Source: Bacillota bacterium (GTDB lineage: Bacteria > Bacillota > Clostridia > Peptostreptococcales > Acidaminobacteraceae). Taken from it: 64,000 nt of DNA. Position numbers and translations under genes: made by a program. The notes beneath the pieces were generated by a model. That model was given only the letters and a program-made list of their open reading frames with translations. It was not told where the DNA came from and did no database searches. How positions within the stretch are numbered: the stretch's first letter is position 1; each line of letters begins with the position of its first letter. Below are positions 52,279-60,933 of the stretch, piece by piece. The stretch is taken from contig JAIUOA010000011.1 of NCBI GenBank assembly GCA_020161295.1, positions 1-64,000 on the forward strand. Direction: 5' to 3'.

Positions 52279-52376
52279 GACTTATCGGAAATCGTGAATT
52301 AGTATAAGTTTTTCGAAGCGTGAGAACAGAAAATTTGTGATAAAATGATAAAAAATAAACAAAGTCGAGGTTACTC

Positions 52377-53339
52377 ATGTCGCTTCAAAAACGATTTTTG
52401 GTCATTGTTTTACTAATTATGGTTTTAATATCTCAAAGTGGTTGTGCAAGTGAAAAACATAACGAAATAACACAGATCGTCATTGCGGATCAGTTTGGTC
52501 TTGCCTATGCACCTTTAGAAATTATGAAAGCATACAGCTTTTTAGAAGAGGAGCTTTTAAATGCGGATCTTAACGTGGAAGTTGTTTGGCAAAAGTTTGG
52601 TAATACGACCGCTATTCGTGAAGCGATGTTGACGGGTGACCTAGACGTGGGTTTCGTAGGAATCCCACCTTTTTTAATCGGTCTTGATAACGGCATGGAC
52701 TGGAAAATTATCGGTGGGTTATCTGAAAGTCAAGTTTCACTTATTACTAAAGATCCTTCTGTAAACGATCTCGGTGATTTGTCGATGGAACACAGAATCA
52801 TCTTACCTCAACCGGGCTCTATCCAGCATGTATTGCTTCAGATGGCAGCTGAGTCACAGTTAGGGGATTTTGCAGCATTTGACAACCAACTTGTTGCGCT
52901 TTCCCACCCAGATGGAGTGGTCGCCTTCGAATCTGGTGACTCCGAACAACTTCATTTTACAGCACCGCCTTATATTAGTAAGGATTTAAATGTTAATGGC
53001 GCTAGAACTATTTTAGAAGGAAAGGATTCTGTAGGGGAAGACTATACCTTTATCGTGGGAATTTGCCAACGTGAATTTTATGATCAAAAGGCATTTTATG
53101 AAGCCTTTAAAAGTGCATTAAGAAGGTCAATTGAGGAAATTCAGTTGGGTTCAGACGAGATACTAACATTATTGTCTGAAATTTATGAAATACCTAAAGA
53201 TGAGTTGAAGGCGGACTTGAGAGAAAAGACAATCAGTTTTTCTGAAGAAGTAAAAGGGCTCGATCGATTTTCTGAATTTATGTTTAAGACTGGGACACTC
53301 AGTAAAGTGTTCAGTGTAGAAGAACTTGTTTGGGAGTAA
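52377..53339 (+). CDS. NitT/TauT-type ABC transporter substrate-binding lipoprotein
   Basis: 320 residues; lipoprotein signal with lipobox SQSGC (C23). The NMT1/SsuA-like fold shows IVIADQFGLAYAPLEIMKAY, GDLDVGFVGIPPFLIGLDNGMDWKIIGGL and IILPQPGSIQHVLLQMA. Such proteins bind alkanesulfonates, taurine, nitrate or pyrimidine precursors. The ligand cannot be read from sequence. With the sulfur genes just downstream, a sulfonate is plausible. First gene of a three-gene importer operon. Confidence 0.87.
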   Translation: MSLQKRFLVIVLLIMVLISQSGCASEKHNEITQIVIADQFGLAYAPLEIMKAYSFLEEELLNADLNVEVVWQKFGNTTAIREAMLTGDLDVGFVGIPPFLIGLDNGMDWKIIGGLSESQVSLITKDPSVNDLGDLSMEHRIILPQPGSIQHVLLQMAAESQLGDFAAFDNQLVALSHPDGVVAFESGDSEQLHFTAPPYISKDLNVNGARTILEGKDSVGEDYTFIVGICQREFYDQKAFYEAFKSALRRSIEEIQLGSDEILTLLSEIYEIPKDELKADLREKTISFSEEVKGLDRFSEFMFKTGTLSKVFSVEELVWE

Positions 53340-53341
53340 TT

Positions 53342-54115
53342 ATGCTAAAAAAGCCAGTTGTGTATAGACTGTTTTTCATATCGATTTTAATCATTATTTG
53401 GGAGCTTGCAGCGCATTTTGGTCCTTATCCAGATGCGCTTTTTCCTAGTTTAGTAGCAGTGGTCAAACGGTTAGGGATGCTAGTGATGGAGGAAGCGCTG
53501 TTGTTAAAGGCGCTAAACAGCATCAGCATCGTGCTCATCGGGATGATAATCAGTGCACTTATCGCACTTACACTTTCTTTACTTGGGATTTATTTACCAT
53601 TTATTAAGGAAAATACCAAGCTTCTAAATAGCGTCGCAAGCCCGCTACCTGGCATCGCTTTACTTCCTATCGTCATACTCTGGTTGGGGTTGACATCAAA
53701 AGCCATGATGCTGATCATGGTTCACGCCATGCTTTGGCCAATGGTAACGACATTGACATTGGCGCTTGAGCGCGTTCATTTCAAGTATTTAAGGCTTATT
53801 AAAGTCTTTAAAATTCCTTTTTGGCGACGCATCAGCACTATCTATCTACCAGGCATCATCAATGATGTATTTGCAGGGTTTGAAATAGCATGGAGTAGAG
53901 GGTGGAGAACCCTTCTGAGCGTCGAGATGATTTTCGGCATCGTAGGTAGCCATTCAGGTCTCGGCTGGTTGATTTACGAAAGAAGAATGTATATGGATAC
54001 GGCGGGTATGTTAGCCGGCCTTATCGCCATTGCCGTGTGCGGGGTGTTGTTTGAATCGGTACTCTTTAAGGCAAAGCGTTGGGAGGTGTTCATTGGAACC
54101 ACTAATCTCCATTAA
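53342..54115 (+). CDS. ABC transporter permease (NitT/TauT type)
   Basis: About 257 residues with six hydrophobic segments and the binding-protein-dependent transport motif near VHAMLWPMVTTLTLALERV; the EAA-like loop reads FKIPFWRRISTIYLPGIIND. The ATG at 53342 with GGGAG is used; it starts two bases after the substrate-binding gene's stop. It forms the channel with the ATPase, whose start it overlaps by 23 bases. Confidence 0.9.
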   Translation: MLKKPVVYRLFFISILIIIWELAAHFGPYPDALFPSLVAVVKRLGMLVMEEALLLKALNSISIVLIGMIISALIALTLSLLGIYLPFIKENTKLLNSVASPLPGIALLPIVILWLGLTSKAMMLIMVHAMLWPMVTTLTLALERVHFKYLRLIKVFKIPFWRRISTIYLPGIINDVFAGFEIAWSRGWRTLLSVEMIFGIVGSHSGLGWLIYERRMYMDTAGMLAGLIAIAVCGVLFESVLFKAKRWEVFIGTTNLH

Positions 54116-54695
54116 TAATTTGACGAAGCGCTTCGGAAGTGAGAAGGTGTTTGAGGGGTTCAAATTAGAGATTTTTAGAGATGAAATCTTAGTGATAATG
54201 GGCGCCTCCGGGTCGGGGAAATCGACACTATTGAATCTCATCGCAGAGCTAGATCATGATTATGAAGGAGAGATATGGCGTTCGACGGATATAAGTGAAG
54301 GCGTGTCGATACCTTATCCCATGGTTTTCCAGGAATCTGAGAGTCTGCTCCCTTGGTTGAATGTGATAGAAAATATCCGTTTAGTTGCACCTGGGTTAAC
54401 CGGTGACCAAATCATATCGTTATTGAAGGAAGTTGAGATGGCAGATGATTCTCATAAGTACCCTAGAGAACTATCTGGCGGAATGAAGCAACGTGTTGGG
54501 ATTGCGAGAGCACTTGCATGTCGTTCGAGAATACTTTTGATGGATGAGCCTTTTGCAAGCTTGGATGAAGAACTTCGGCTCAAACTTCAAGATCTGATTC
54601 GAGCGATTAAAGTACGAGATGCACTAACGGTTGTTTTTGTGACCCATGATCAATCGGAAGCGGAAAGGCTTGGTGACCGAATCATCAAGTTATAG
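54093..54695 (+). CDS. ABC transporter ATP-binding protein (NitT/TauT type)
   Basis: About 200 residues: Walker A GASGSGKST, Q-loop FQESESLLPW, signature LSGGMKQRVGIARAL, Walker B ILLMDEPFASLDE, H-loop VTHDQSEA. Start is the TTG at 54093 (LEPLISINNL), preceded by GGGAGGTG inside the permease gene; the longer upstream frame lacks a good RBS. It is somewhat short for the family at the C-terminus but has all motifs. Confidence 0.9.
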   Translation: MEPLISINNLTKRFGSEKVFEGFKLEIFRDEILVIMGASGSGKSTLLNLIAELDHDYEGEIWRSTDISEGVSIPYPMVFQESESLLPWLNVIENIRLVAPGLTGDQIISLLKEVEMADDSHKYPRELSGGMKQRVGIARALACRSRILLMDEPFASLDEELRLKLQDLIRAIKVRDALTVVFVTHDQSEAERLGDRIIKL

Positions 54696-54698
54696 AAA

Positions 54699-54732
54699 AA
54701 TCCAAGGCATATGGCAGGCCTTGGATTTTTTG
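54699..54732. terminator. Bidirectional terminator between convergent operons
   Basis: AATCCAAGG (54699-54707) pairs with CCTTGGATT (54719-54727), with A run before and T run after, so it serves both the ABC operon and the minus-strand trxB. Confidence 0.8.
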
Positions 54733-54744
54733 ATGGGGTATTAC

Positions 54745-55968
54745 TTAAAATTGATTTGCAATTAAGGATTCGTTTAGTTCGTAGATTTTTTCTGTAATCT
54801 TTCCGTCTTTCGTGACGACCATAGCTGGCACTTTTTCAAGTTCAAGTTTGAGGGCTAAGCCGTTAGACTTATAGGTGTCGATTCGATTGACCACGATTTT
54901 GCCAGCGTGCTGTTTTTCGATGGCTTCGATATTTGCAAGGAAGTTTCTAGATTCTGCATCGATGGCATTGTAGACATAAATCAATCCAGGTTTTTCACTT
55001 TGCATAATCTTATGATCAAAAATCTCTTTTTCAGCGATGTAGCGCTCTGCAGCTGTACCAGCGATAGCGCCATCGCCCACAGCAGTTGCGATTTGCTTAA
55101 GCCACTTGTCCGTGCAGTCCCCGATGGCGAAAACGCCTTCGATGCCTGTTTCTTTTTTCTCATTGACTGTGATGTACTTATGGCGGGTAAGTGGCAGTTG
55201 ACCTTCGAACAGTTCAGTGTTTGGTAAGTACCCGATAAATTCGAAACAGTTATCGCAATCAACAGGAATCTCTTCATCGGTTTTGACGTTTTTAAGGACG
55301 ACTCTCTCAAGGTGATCATTTCCCTCAAAACGTTTAACGACAGAGTTCCAAACGAATTTCATCTTTGGGTTGGCGAGCGCTGCTTCTTTTGCGATTTCAT
55401 TACAGTCCATTTTGCCTTCTTCATGCATAACAGATACCGTTACTTGTCTCGCAAATTTGGTTAGGAACATCCCTTCTTCGATTGCGGCATCACCTGAACC
55501 GATGACGACGACGTGCTTATCGGTGTTACCAGCTGCATCACAGGTAGCGCAGAAGCTAATGCCTTTATCAAATAAAAACTCTTCTTCTCTTTCGGCACCT
55601 GTGGTTCTTGGACGACCGCCAGTAGCAATAATCACCACTTTACCGATGAACTTGTTTCTGAAAGTTTCAACGACTTTTTCTTCTCCATGGAGGTCGACAC
55701 TCGTTACTGCCGTAAGCTTAAAGTCCACGCCCATGTTTTTTGCTTGCTCTTTCATAAGATTCGTGATGGCTTCACCTTTTGGCGCATCTGGGAATCCAGG
55801 ATAGTTTGCTATTTCGTTTGTATACGTTGCAAGTCCTCCCACGAGGGCTTTTTCTAATAAAATGGTTTTTAGTCTCGCACGACCTGAGTAAATAGCAGCA
55901 CTGAGTCCAGCAGGACCGCCACCGATGATAATCACGTCATAATGCTCAACGACTTTTTCTCTAGCCAT
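54745..55968 (-). CDS. trxB: Thioredoxin reductase fused to a Cys-less thioredoxin-like domain
   Basis: 407 residues. The first about 320 are a complete low-molecular-weight thioredoxin reductase: FAD motif IIGGGPAGLSAAIYSGRA, redox CATC in ISFCATCDAAG, NADPH motif VVIGSGDAAIEEG and GVFAIGDCTDKW. The extra C-terminal 80 residues (KPGLIYVYNAIDAESRNFL ... KVPAMVVTKDGKI) form a thioredoxin-like fold without a CxxC. The fusion suggests a docking domain for a partner rather than a built-in electron carrier. The gene lies in line with YeeE/YedE and TusA, so it may feed electrons for persulfide release. Confidence 0.9.
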   Translation of the reverse strand: MAREKVVEHYDVIIIGGGPAGLSAAIYSGRARLKTILLEKALVGGLATYTNEIANYPGFPDAPKGEAITNLMKEQAKNMGVDFKLTAVTSVDLHGEEKVVETFRNKFIGKVVIIATGGRPRTTGAEREEEFLFDKGISFCATCDAAGNTDKHVVVIGSGDAAIEEGMFLTKFARQVTVSVMHEEGKMDCNEIAKEAALANPKMKFVWNSVVKRFEGNDHLERVVLKNVKTDEEIPVDCDNCFEFIGYLPNTELFEGQLPLTRHKYITVNEKKETGIEGVFAIGDCTDKWLKQIATAVGDGAIAGTAAERYIAEKEIFDHKIMQSEKPGLIYVYNAIDAESRNFLANIEAIEKQHAGKIVVNRIDTYKSNGLALKLELEKVPAMVVTKDGKITEKIYELNESLIANQF

Positions 55969-55997
55969 TCCGTTCTCCTTAATTTGAATTTGGGGGA

Positions 55998-56561
55998 TTA
56001 GGTCATGAAGTACTTGACGAGAAGCTTGCTACCCACTACTGCACCTGCAAACATTCCGATGGCGAAAACCCAGCCAGAGAGTGAAAGCGAAGCAATTCCA
56101 CCATAAAGCGCTCCGATGTTGCATCCGAAAGAAAGGCGTGCACCATAACCCATTAATAAACCGCCGATGGCTGCTGCAAAGATTTGTTTTTTTGATTTTA
56201 TTTTTTTGATTTTAAAACCTGAGGCGAGCAAGGTTGCTGCTAATGCGCCAAAAATCACTCCGAAGTTTCGCCATGAATCAGGGTGATTCAGGATGCCTCC
56301 TTCTAAAGTTGCTTGCGCACCTGGGCTAGCAAAGTAGTACCATTTATCGACACTGCCACCAAATGCTTCAAAAATCCATGCGCCCCAAGTTGCGAAGGCT
56401 CCCGATACACCCCAAGGGCTTTTAGTGGTAGCCAGCGTAATGATTTGGAAAAGCGATAGCAAAACGGCTGCCGTAACGTAAGTAAACGGATTCTTGCCCC
56501 ATCTAATGTAGTATTCATTTGACTTCATTCTGTCAAAGAATTTTTCCTTCTTTTGTTCCAA
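55998..56561 (-). CDS. YeeE/YedE-family transporter, C-terminal-type half
   Basis: 187 residues, about four transmembrane helices. The key motif LLMGYGARLSFGCNIGALYGGIA holds the conserved Cys of the second YeeE repeat. Full-length YeeE/TsuA (about 350 residues) imports thiosulfate through Cys relays; here the protein is split in two genes separated by TusA. The first about 20 residues are basic and cytosolic. RBS GGAGG is within 15 bases. Selenium import has also been proposed for relatives, so the substrate is uncertain. Confidence 0.88.
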   Translation of the reverse strand: MEQKKEKFFDRMKSNEYYIRWGKNPFTYVTAAVLLSLFQIITLATTKSPWGVSGAFATWGAWIFEAFGGSVDKWYYFASPGAQATLEGGILNHPDSWRNFGVIFGALAATLLASGFKIKKIKSKKQIFAAAIGGLLMGYGARLSFGCNIGALYGGIASLSLSGWVFAIGMFAGAVVGSKLLVKYFMT

Positions 56562-56596
56562 TGTTTACACCTCCAAAATTTGGTGTGATACCATTT

Positions 56597-56824
56597 TTAC
56601 TTCGTTTTTTCGATGATGACTTCCCACTCACCATCATCCACTTCTTCAACTTCCACATTATAGCCTTCTTTTCTAGCCCATTCTGGAACGTTTTTCATCG
56701 CACAACTATGATCGATTTGAACGATTAATACATCGCCAACTTCAAGTTCTTTAATTTTATTTTGAGATTTTACCAAAGGTACAGGACATGCTTCACCATA
56801 ACAATCTAACATGACTTCTTTCAT
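56597..56824 (-). CDS. tusA: TusA-like sulfur carrier
   Basis: 75 residues, IF3-like fold with the catalytic Cys in DCYGEACPVPLVKSQNKI (CPxP) and a second Cys in IDHSCAMKNVPEW, a pattern of the YeeD/TsuB-type proteins that accompany YeeE. It accepts sulfane sulfur at the CPxP cysteine and passes it on. It lies between the two transporter halves, with RBS GGAGG upstream. The gap upstream carries an inverted repeat AATTATT-CATT-AATAATT (56844-56861). Confidence 0.92.
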   Translation of the reverse strand: MKEVMLDCYGEACPVPLVKSQNKIKELEVGDVLIVQIDHSCAMKNVPEWARKEGYNVEVEEVDDGEWEVIIEKTK

Positions 56825-56895
56825 TTTAAGATTCCTCCAATATAATTATTCATTAATAATTCGTGATACGATATAATATGATTTATCAGGTGCGA

Positions 56896-57588
56896 TTAGT
56901 GTGCACCGCCACGTTTCTTTTCATATTGTTCTGCTACTACATATAAAATCAGCAATACCATCAATTGAATGATGACGGCACCCATCCAACCGAAAACATC
57001 TGGTAAGAAGATGCTTGGACCTTTAGAAATAAACCATTCCTTCCACCATCCAAAATCATGAGCACCCCAAAGGGAACCTATGATGAAGAACACAAAAGCA
57101 ATCATGTTCATAATAAAGCCTTCTCCCACGCGCATAAGGGTTCCTGAAGCGCAACCTCCGGCGATGACCATACCGATTCCAAATAAAAATGCACCTACAA
57201 GTGTGGCGATTGAAATCGGAACGACATAACTCATACCTGGGATCGGGAGCCCCGCTTGTGCATAGCCATACTTGATGGCTGTAAAACCTAAAGTGGTGAT
57301 GGCGAATGCGATGATGACCGCTCTCGTGATGGAAGTACCACCAGTGAGGTAGGGATCTCGCATGGAAGCTGTAAAGCAAAAGCGTCCCTTTTGAAGAATG
57401 AAGCCAAAAGCGGTGCCTGTTAACCAAAAGAAAGCCATGTTTGATGACTTGATGTTTAGTAGTAGCGCGACGATGATGATAAAGGCTACTGTCAGGAAAC
57501 CCAGTGGTATCTGATTCTTCTTTGGTTTGCGATTTGCCGAAGAGCGTCTAGAAGATGCTGTTGATGTTTGTTCAGCCATTTTTTTCAC
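56896..57588 (-). CDS. YeeE/YedE-family transporter, N-terminal-type half
   Basis: 230 residues, about five to six transmembrane helices, with the first-repeat motif GIGMVIAGGCASGTLMRVGEG (conserved Cys) and QKGRFCFTASMRDPYLTGG (second conserved Cys). Together with the gene at 55998 it makes up a two-subunit thiosulfate (or related) channel. The Ser/Lys-rich N-terminus is cytosolic. It starts the minus-strand sulfur operon and is divergent from a LysR regulator. Confidence 0.88.
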   Translation of the reverse strand: MKKMAEQTSTASSRRSSANRKPKKNQIPLGFLTVAFIIIVALLLNIKSSNMAFFWLTGTAFGFILQKGRFCFTASMRDPYLTGGTSITRAVIIAFAITTLGFTAIKYGYAQAGLPIPGMSYVVPISIATLVGAFLFGIGMVIAGGCASGTLMRVGEGFIMNMIAFVFFIIGSLWGAHDFGWWKEWFISKGPSIFLPDVFGWMGAVIIQLMVLLILYVVAEQYEKKRGGAH

Positions 57589-57639
57589 ACTCCTGAATTA
57601 AAAAAAGTTTGCTATACTCTTAACAATCTCACATATTTA

Positions 57640-57655
57640 TGATAACATTTTATCA
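57640..57655. promoter_or_regulatory. Palindrome in the LysR / YeeE divergent promoter region
   Basis: TGATAA-CATT-TTATCA is a perfect 6-bp inverted repeat with AT-rich spacing, compatible with a LysR-type (T-N11-A) binding site between the divergent genes. Not proven. Confidence 0.35.
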
Positions 57656-57749
57656 AGTGTTTCGTCTCCCGTGCAAAACTGAATCAATATAAGAAAAAAC
57701 GATGGCCAAAATACGTGCCAGTCATGCATTATTAATGAAGAGGTGAAGT

Positions 57750-58649
57750 ATGAATTTAACCGCACTAGAATATTTTAGAGAAGTTGTGGAAACCAAAAGT
57801 ATCTCTAAGGTTGCCACCATAAGACACATTTCACAGTCAGCACTTAGCCAAAATATTCAAAAACTTGAGGATGAGCTTGGTTTCAGTTTGCTTGAACGAT
57901 CTAATCGAGGCGTCGAGCCTACAGATGCGGGAAAGATTCTTTTTAAGCATTCTGGTACCATGCTCCGCGTACTTGAAAAGATGAAGGAAGAGCTTGAATC
58001 ACTGCATTATAGTATGGAGAACATTAGAATAAATGGGTCTCTGTCACTGGTTGACTACAGTTTGCCATGTGTGCTCTACAAGGTTAAGAAGAAATACCCA
58101 AGTTATAACTTTGAGATGCATGCACGTTCCAACATGGACTCCATGAACGATCTTATCAATGATTTGACAGATTTGTGTTTTGTCACTGAAGAACCTTGTG
58201 ATGATCGATTGGATTTCGCGCATATCGGAAAAGAACGCATCGTTTTAGTCGCCAATTCACAATCTAGAATTCCAGATATCATCGATGTGAAAGATCTTCT
58301 TAAGCATGAAATGGTGCTTCTGGATGACGAAGCCTTGACGATATCATCGTTCATAAAACATAAGCTTAAAGATGTTGGCCTTACCATAGATAAAATACCC
58401 ATCATGTTCAAAGTGGATTCTATTCCCGCAGCCAAATCATCGATTAGCAACAATTTGGGAATTTGTTTTCTACCTTATATGGCCGTTAAGAAAGAGCTAT
58501 ATGAAAAAAAATATAAAATCGTCGAAGTCAACCAGTTCGATTTGGATTTTAAAATTTATGTCGTCTCTCAAAAAAAATGTAACCGTAATCGTTCTGTTGA
58601 AGATGTTTATAATTATTTCGTCGAAAATGGAGAGAAGGATTTCTGCTGA
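57750..58649 (+). CDS. LysR-family transcriptional regulator
   Basis: 299 residues. N-terminal winged HTH: MNLTALEYFREVVETKSISK then SQSALSQNIQKLEDELGFSLLERSNRGVEPTDAG, followed by a periplasmic-binding-protein-like effector domain (LSLVDYSLPCVLYKVKKKYP, residues about 90-295). The effector is unknown. It is divergent from the YeeE-TusA-YeeE-TrxB operon and just ahead of a second TusA gene, so it is the likely regulator of this sulfur module. RBS AGAGGTGA. Confidence 0.93.
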   Translation: MNLTALEYFREVVETKSISKVATIRHISQSALSQNIQKLEDELGFSLLERSNRGVEPTDAGKILFKHSGTMLRVLEKMKEELESLHYSMENIRINGSLSLVDYSLPCVLYKVKKKYPSYNFEMHARSNMDSMNDLINDLTDLCFVTEEPCDDRLDFAHIGKERIVLVANSQSRIPDIIDVKDLLKHEMVLLDDEALTISSFIKHKLKDVGLTIDKIPIMFKVDSIPAAKSSISNNLGICFLPYMAVKKELYEKKYKIVEVNQFDLDFKIYVVSQKKCNRNRSVEDVYNYFVENGEKDFC

Positions 58650-58658
58650 TTAAAATAA

Positions 58659-58693
58659 AAAGCTGACGCGTCATACCATTAGACGGTCAGCTA
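58659..58693. terminator. Terminator between LysR and second TusA genes
   Basis: AGCTGAC-GCGTC (58659 onward) pairs with GACG-GTCAGCT (ending 58693) with one mismatch; usable on both strands. Confidence 0.6.
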
Positions 58694-58700
58694 TTCCTAT

Positions 58701-58922
58701 TTATGGCTTAGTAATGGTAATTTCCCATACGCCATTCATCACTTCCTCGATGACATACTCAAATTTTGTCTTCCCTAGATGGTCTTTTAAAGACTCGATG
58801 ACACAACTGTGATCCACCACCATTTGAAAGGATTCACCATTGGCGAGATGCTCCAGTTCGTGTTGCATTTTTATAATCGGTAAAGGGCATATATCTCCGA
58901 AACAGTCAATTTTATTCATCAT
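58701..58922 (-). CDS. Second TusA-like sulfur carrier
   Basis: 73 residues. CPxP motif in DCFGDICPLPIIKMQHELE and a second Cys in VDHSCVIESLKDHLGK, closely similar in layout to the TusA at 56597. The two probably arose by duplication. It is separated from the transporter operon by the convergent LysR gene. RBS GGGGTG in front of ATGATG. Its role may be to hand sulfur to a different acceptor. Confidence 0.9.
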   Translation of the reverse strand: MMNKIDCFGDICPLPIIKMQHELEHLANGESFQMVVDHSCVIESLKDHLGKTKFEYVIEEVMNGVWEITITKP

Positions 58923-58979
58923 TTCACCCCATTTTAATCCACTTATTTTCTAAAATTATAACATATATTCGAGGTGATC

Positions 58980-59735
58980 ATGAATTTTTCAGTGGTAATT
59001 CCCGTTTATAATAGCACATCATCACTAGAAATACTCCTTGAAGAGATTTCCAGCTACTTCTCCCCGAAGGGGTTAACCTACGAAGTAATCTTAGTAGATG
59101 ACGCCAGTCAAGAGACGACGGTTAAGGCGATGGATAACCTTAGATTGAATGATGACTACGGGAAGCTAATTAGGATTCGACTCTCATATAATGTCGGACA
59201 GCAGCGGGCATTAGCCATAGGGTTGAAGCATGCCTCGGGAAAGTATGCCATCACCATGGATGACGACCTTCAGCACGATATTCAGACAGTAGAAGAAATG
59301 CTTAAGGCCGCACAAATGGGTGCAGACCTTGTTTATGGAGTCTATGAGGTATATAATGATCATCAAAGTAGGGCTTGGGGATCGAAAATCATCGCCATAT
59401 TTTTCAAAATAAGATATCATAAAGCATTAAAGGGTAATCGCGTCAGCAGTTTCAGACTGATTCACGAGGGTATTTATCGAGCATTGCCAAAAGAGGATAA
59501 ACCCTTCGTCTATCTTAGTGCAGAACTACTCCCTCTATCAAGCCAGGTTGCAAACGTCATGGTTGAGCGGAGGGAACGCGTATACGGGAAATCAGGTTAT
59601 TCACTTACAAAATGTATCCAAATTGGTTTGAAACTCTTTTTTCATTACGGTATTATAGATGCATTCAACGGTTTACTAAGGAGGAGTTCTTATGAAGCGC
59701 ATGCTCATGGTAGGCGCAGGAAGCTGTCAGATTAA
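58980..59735 (+). CDS. Family 2 glycosyltransferase
   Basis: 251 residues, GT-A fold: FSVVIPVYNSTSSLEILLEE, DDASQETT, and the metal-binding ITMDDDLQHD (DDD). Similar to DPM1/GtrB-type polyprenyl-phosphate sugar transferases but lacking their C-terminal transmembrane pair; it ends LLRRSSYEAHAHGRRRKLSD. Its last 44 bases overlap the ATP-grasp gene, so the two are translated together. ATG at 58980 with GAGGTG upstream. The sugar is unknown. Confidence 0.88.
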   Translation: MNFSVVIPVYNSTSSLEILLEEISSYFSPKGLTYEVILVDDASQETTVKAMDNLRLNDDYGKLIRIRLSYNVGQQRALAIGLKHASGKYAITMDDDLQHDIQTVEEMLKAAQMGADLVYGVYEVYNDHQSRAWGSKIIAIFFKIRYHKALKGNRVSSFRLIHEGIYRALPKEDKPFVYLSAELLPLSSQVANVMVERRERVYGKSGYSLTKCIQIGLKLFFHYGIIDAFNGLLRRSSYEAHAHGRRRKLSD

Positions 59736-60933
59736 CGCCATAAAAAAACTAAAAGCCACGGGGATTTATGTGGTGGCAGCCGACTATAATCTCATGACTG
59801 AAGGAAAGCGATTGGCAGATGCGCATGAAATTGCAGATGCTTTTGATGAAGAAGCCATATATGAATGTGCAGTAAAACACCAGGTAGATGGTATTATGAC
59901 CACTGGGACTGATCAACCCGTTTTAGTGGTCGCTAGGGTAGCCGAACGGCTGGGACTCCCACATTTTATCGATTCTGACACTGCGCTTTGGGTTACGAAT
60001 AAAAAAGCGATGAAACATCGTTTTCATCAGTTCAAGATTCCCACTGCACCATTTGCAGTAATCAACCATCAGTTCAGTCCCACGGCATTAATGGGCATAA
60101 AACCGCCTTATGTCATCAAACCTCTTGATTCTCAGGGGCAACGCGGTATTTATAAAGTGGACACCATCGACGAGATTAGGCAAAGATTCGACGATGTGCT
60201 TGTGCATTCCAGAAGTCATGAAATTCTCGTGGAACAGTATTACGAATCGACAGAGGTCACCGTTAGCGGTTGGGTAAGTCGTGGAAGAGCTAGCATACTA
60301 ACGGTCACAGATCGAATCGCCTTTCCATCGGAAGAGAAAATCGGTGTTTGTTTGGCTCACGAGTATCCATCGCGGCACATGGCAACATATGGTCAGAAAA
60401 TTGATGATCTAACAGGTCAGATCGTGACACAGTTTGGTATAGAGGAAGGTCCTATTTATTTTCAGTTTCTTATCGGGGATAAGGGGATTTGGGTCAATGA
60501 AATTGCCTGTCGTTTAGGGGGAGCTTATGAGGATGTGACAATTCCGCTGGTCACTGGCGTGGATGTCCTTTCTCTTAACATCGAAGGTGCATTAGGCATA
60601 CCGCTGGCTGTCCTTCCTAAAGAAAAACACGCCTTAGTTGGCGCGTTCAATACACAGCTTTTCTTTTGTAATCCAGGAGAAATCACTAATATGACACCGA
60701 TATCGGAGATAAAAGCGCTACCCTTCGTGGTTGATGCCGGTTACAATTATCGGATTGGCGACACCATTGGAGCCGTTGAGAATGCTTCGCAGCGTGCGGG
60801 ATTCTTCATCGTCACTGGAGAATCACCACAGGATTTGCATCATCACGTGGCTCAGGTATATCGTCTACTACGAATAGAAACGCGAGACGGCATTAACCTT
60901 GTAAGACCCTTCGACTATGGTAATACCTTGTAA
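59692..60933 (+). CDS. ATP-grasp ligase
   Basis: 413 residues with PurK/carB-like order: Rossmann pre-ATP-grasp domain (MLMVGAGSCQINAIKKLKAT), ATP-grasp (PPYVIKPLDSQGQRGIYKV, ILVEQYYESTEVTVSG) and the metal site VNEIACRLGG. Such enzymes join a carboxylate to an amine using ATP. Substrates cannot be inferred. It overlaps the upstream glycosyltransferase by 44 bases and the convergent GT39 gene by 19 bases. It may modify a glycolipid or wall precursor made with the transferase. Confidence 0.88.
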   Translation: MKRMLMVGAGSCQINAIKKLKATGIYVVAADYNLMTEGKRLADAHEIADAFDEEAIYECAVKHQVDGIMTTGTDQPVLVVARVAERLGLPHFIDSDTALWVTNKKAMKHRFHQFKIPTAPFAVINHQFSPTALMGIKPPYVIKPLDSQGQRGIYKVDTIDEIRQRFDDVLVHSRSHEILVEQYYESTEVTVSGWVSRGRASILTVTDRIAFPSEEKIGVCLAHEYPSRHMATYGQKIDDLTGQIVTQFGIEEGPIYFQFLIGDKGIWVNEIACRLGGAYEDVTIPLVTGVDVLSLNIEGALGIPLAVLPKEKHALVGAFNTQLFFCNPGEITNMTPISEIKALPFVVDAGYNYRIGDTIGAVENASQRAGFFIVTGESPQDLHHHVAQVYRLLRIETRDGINLVRPFDYGNTL

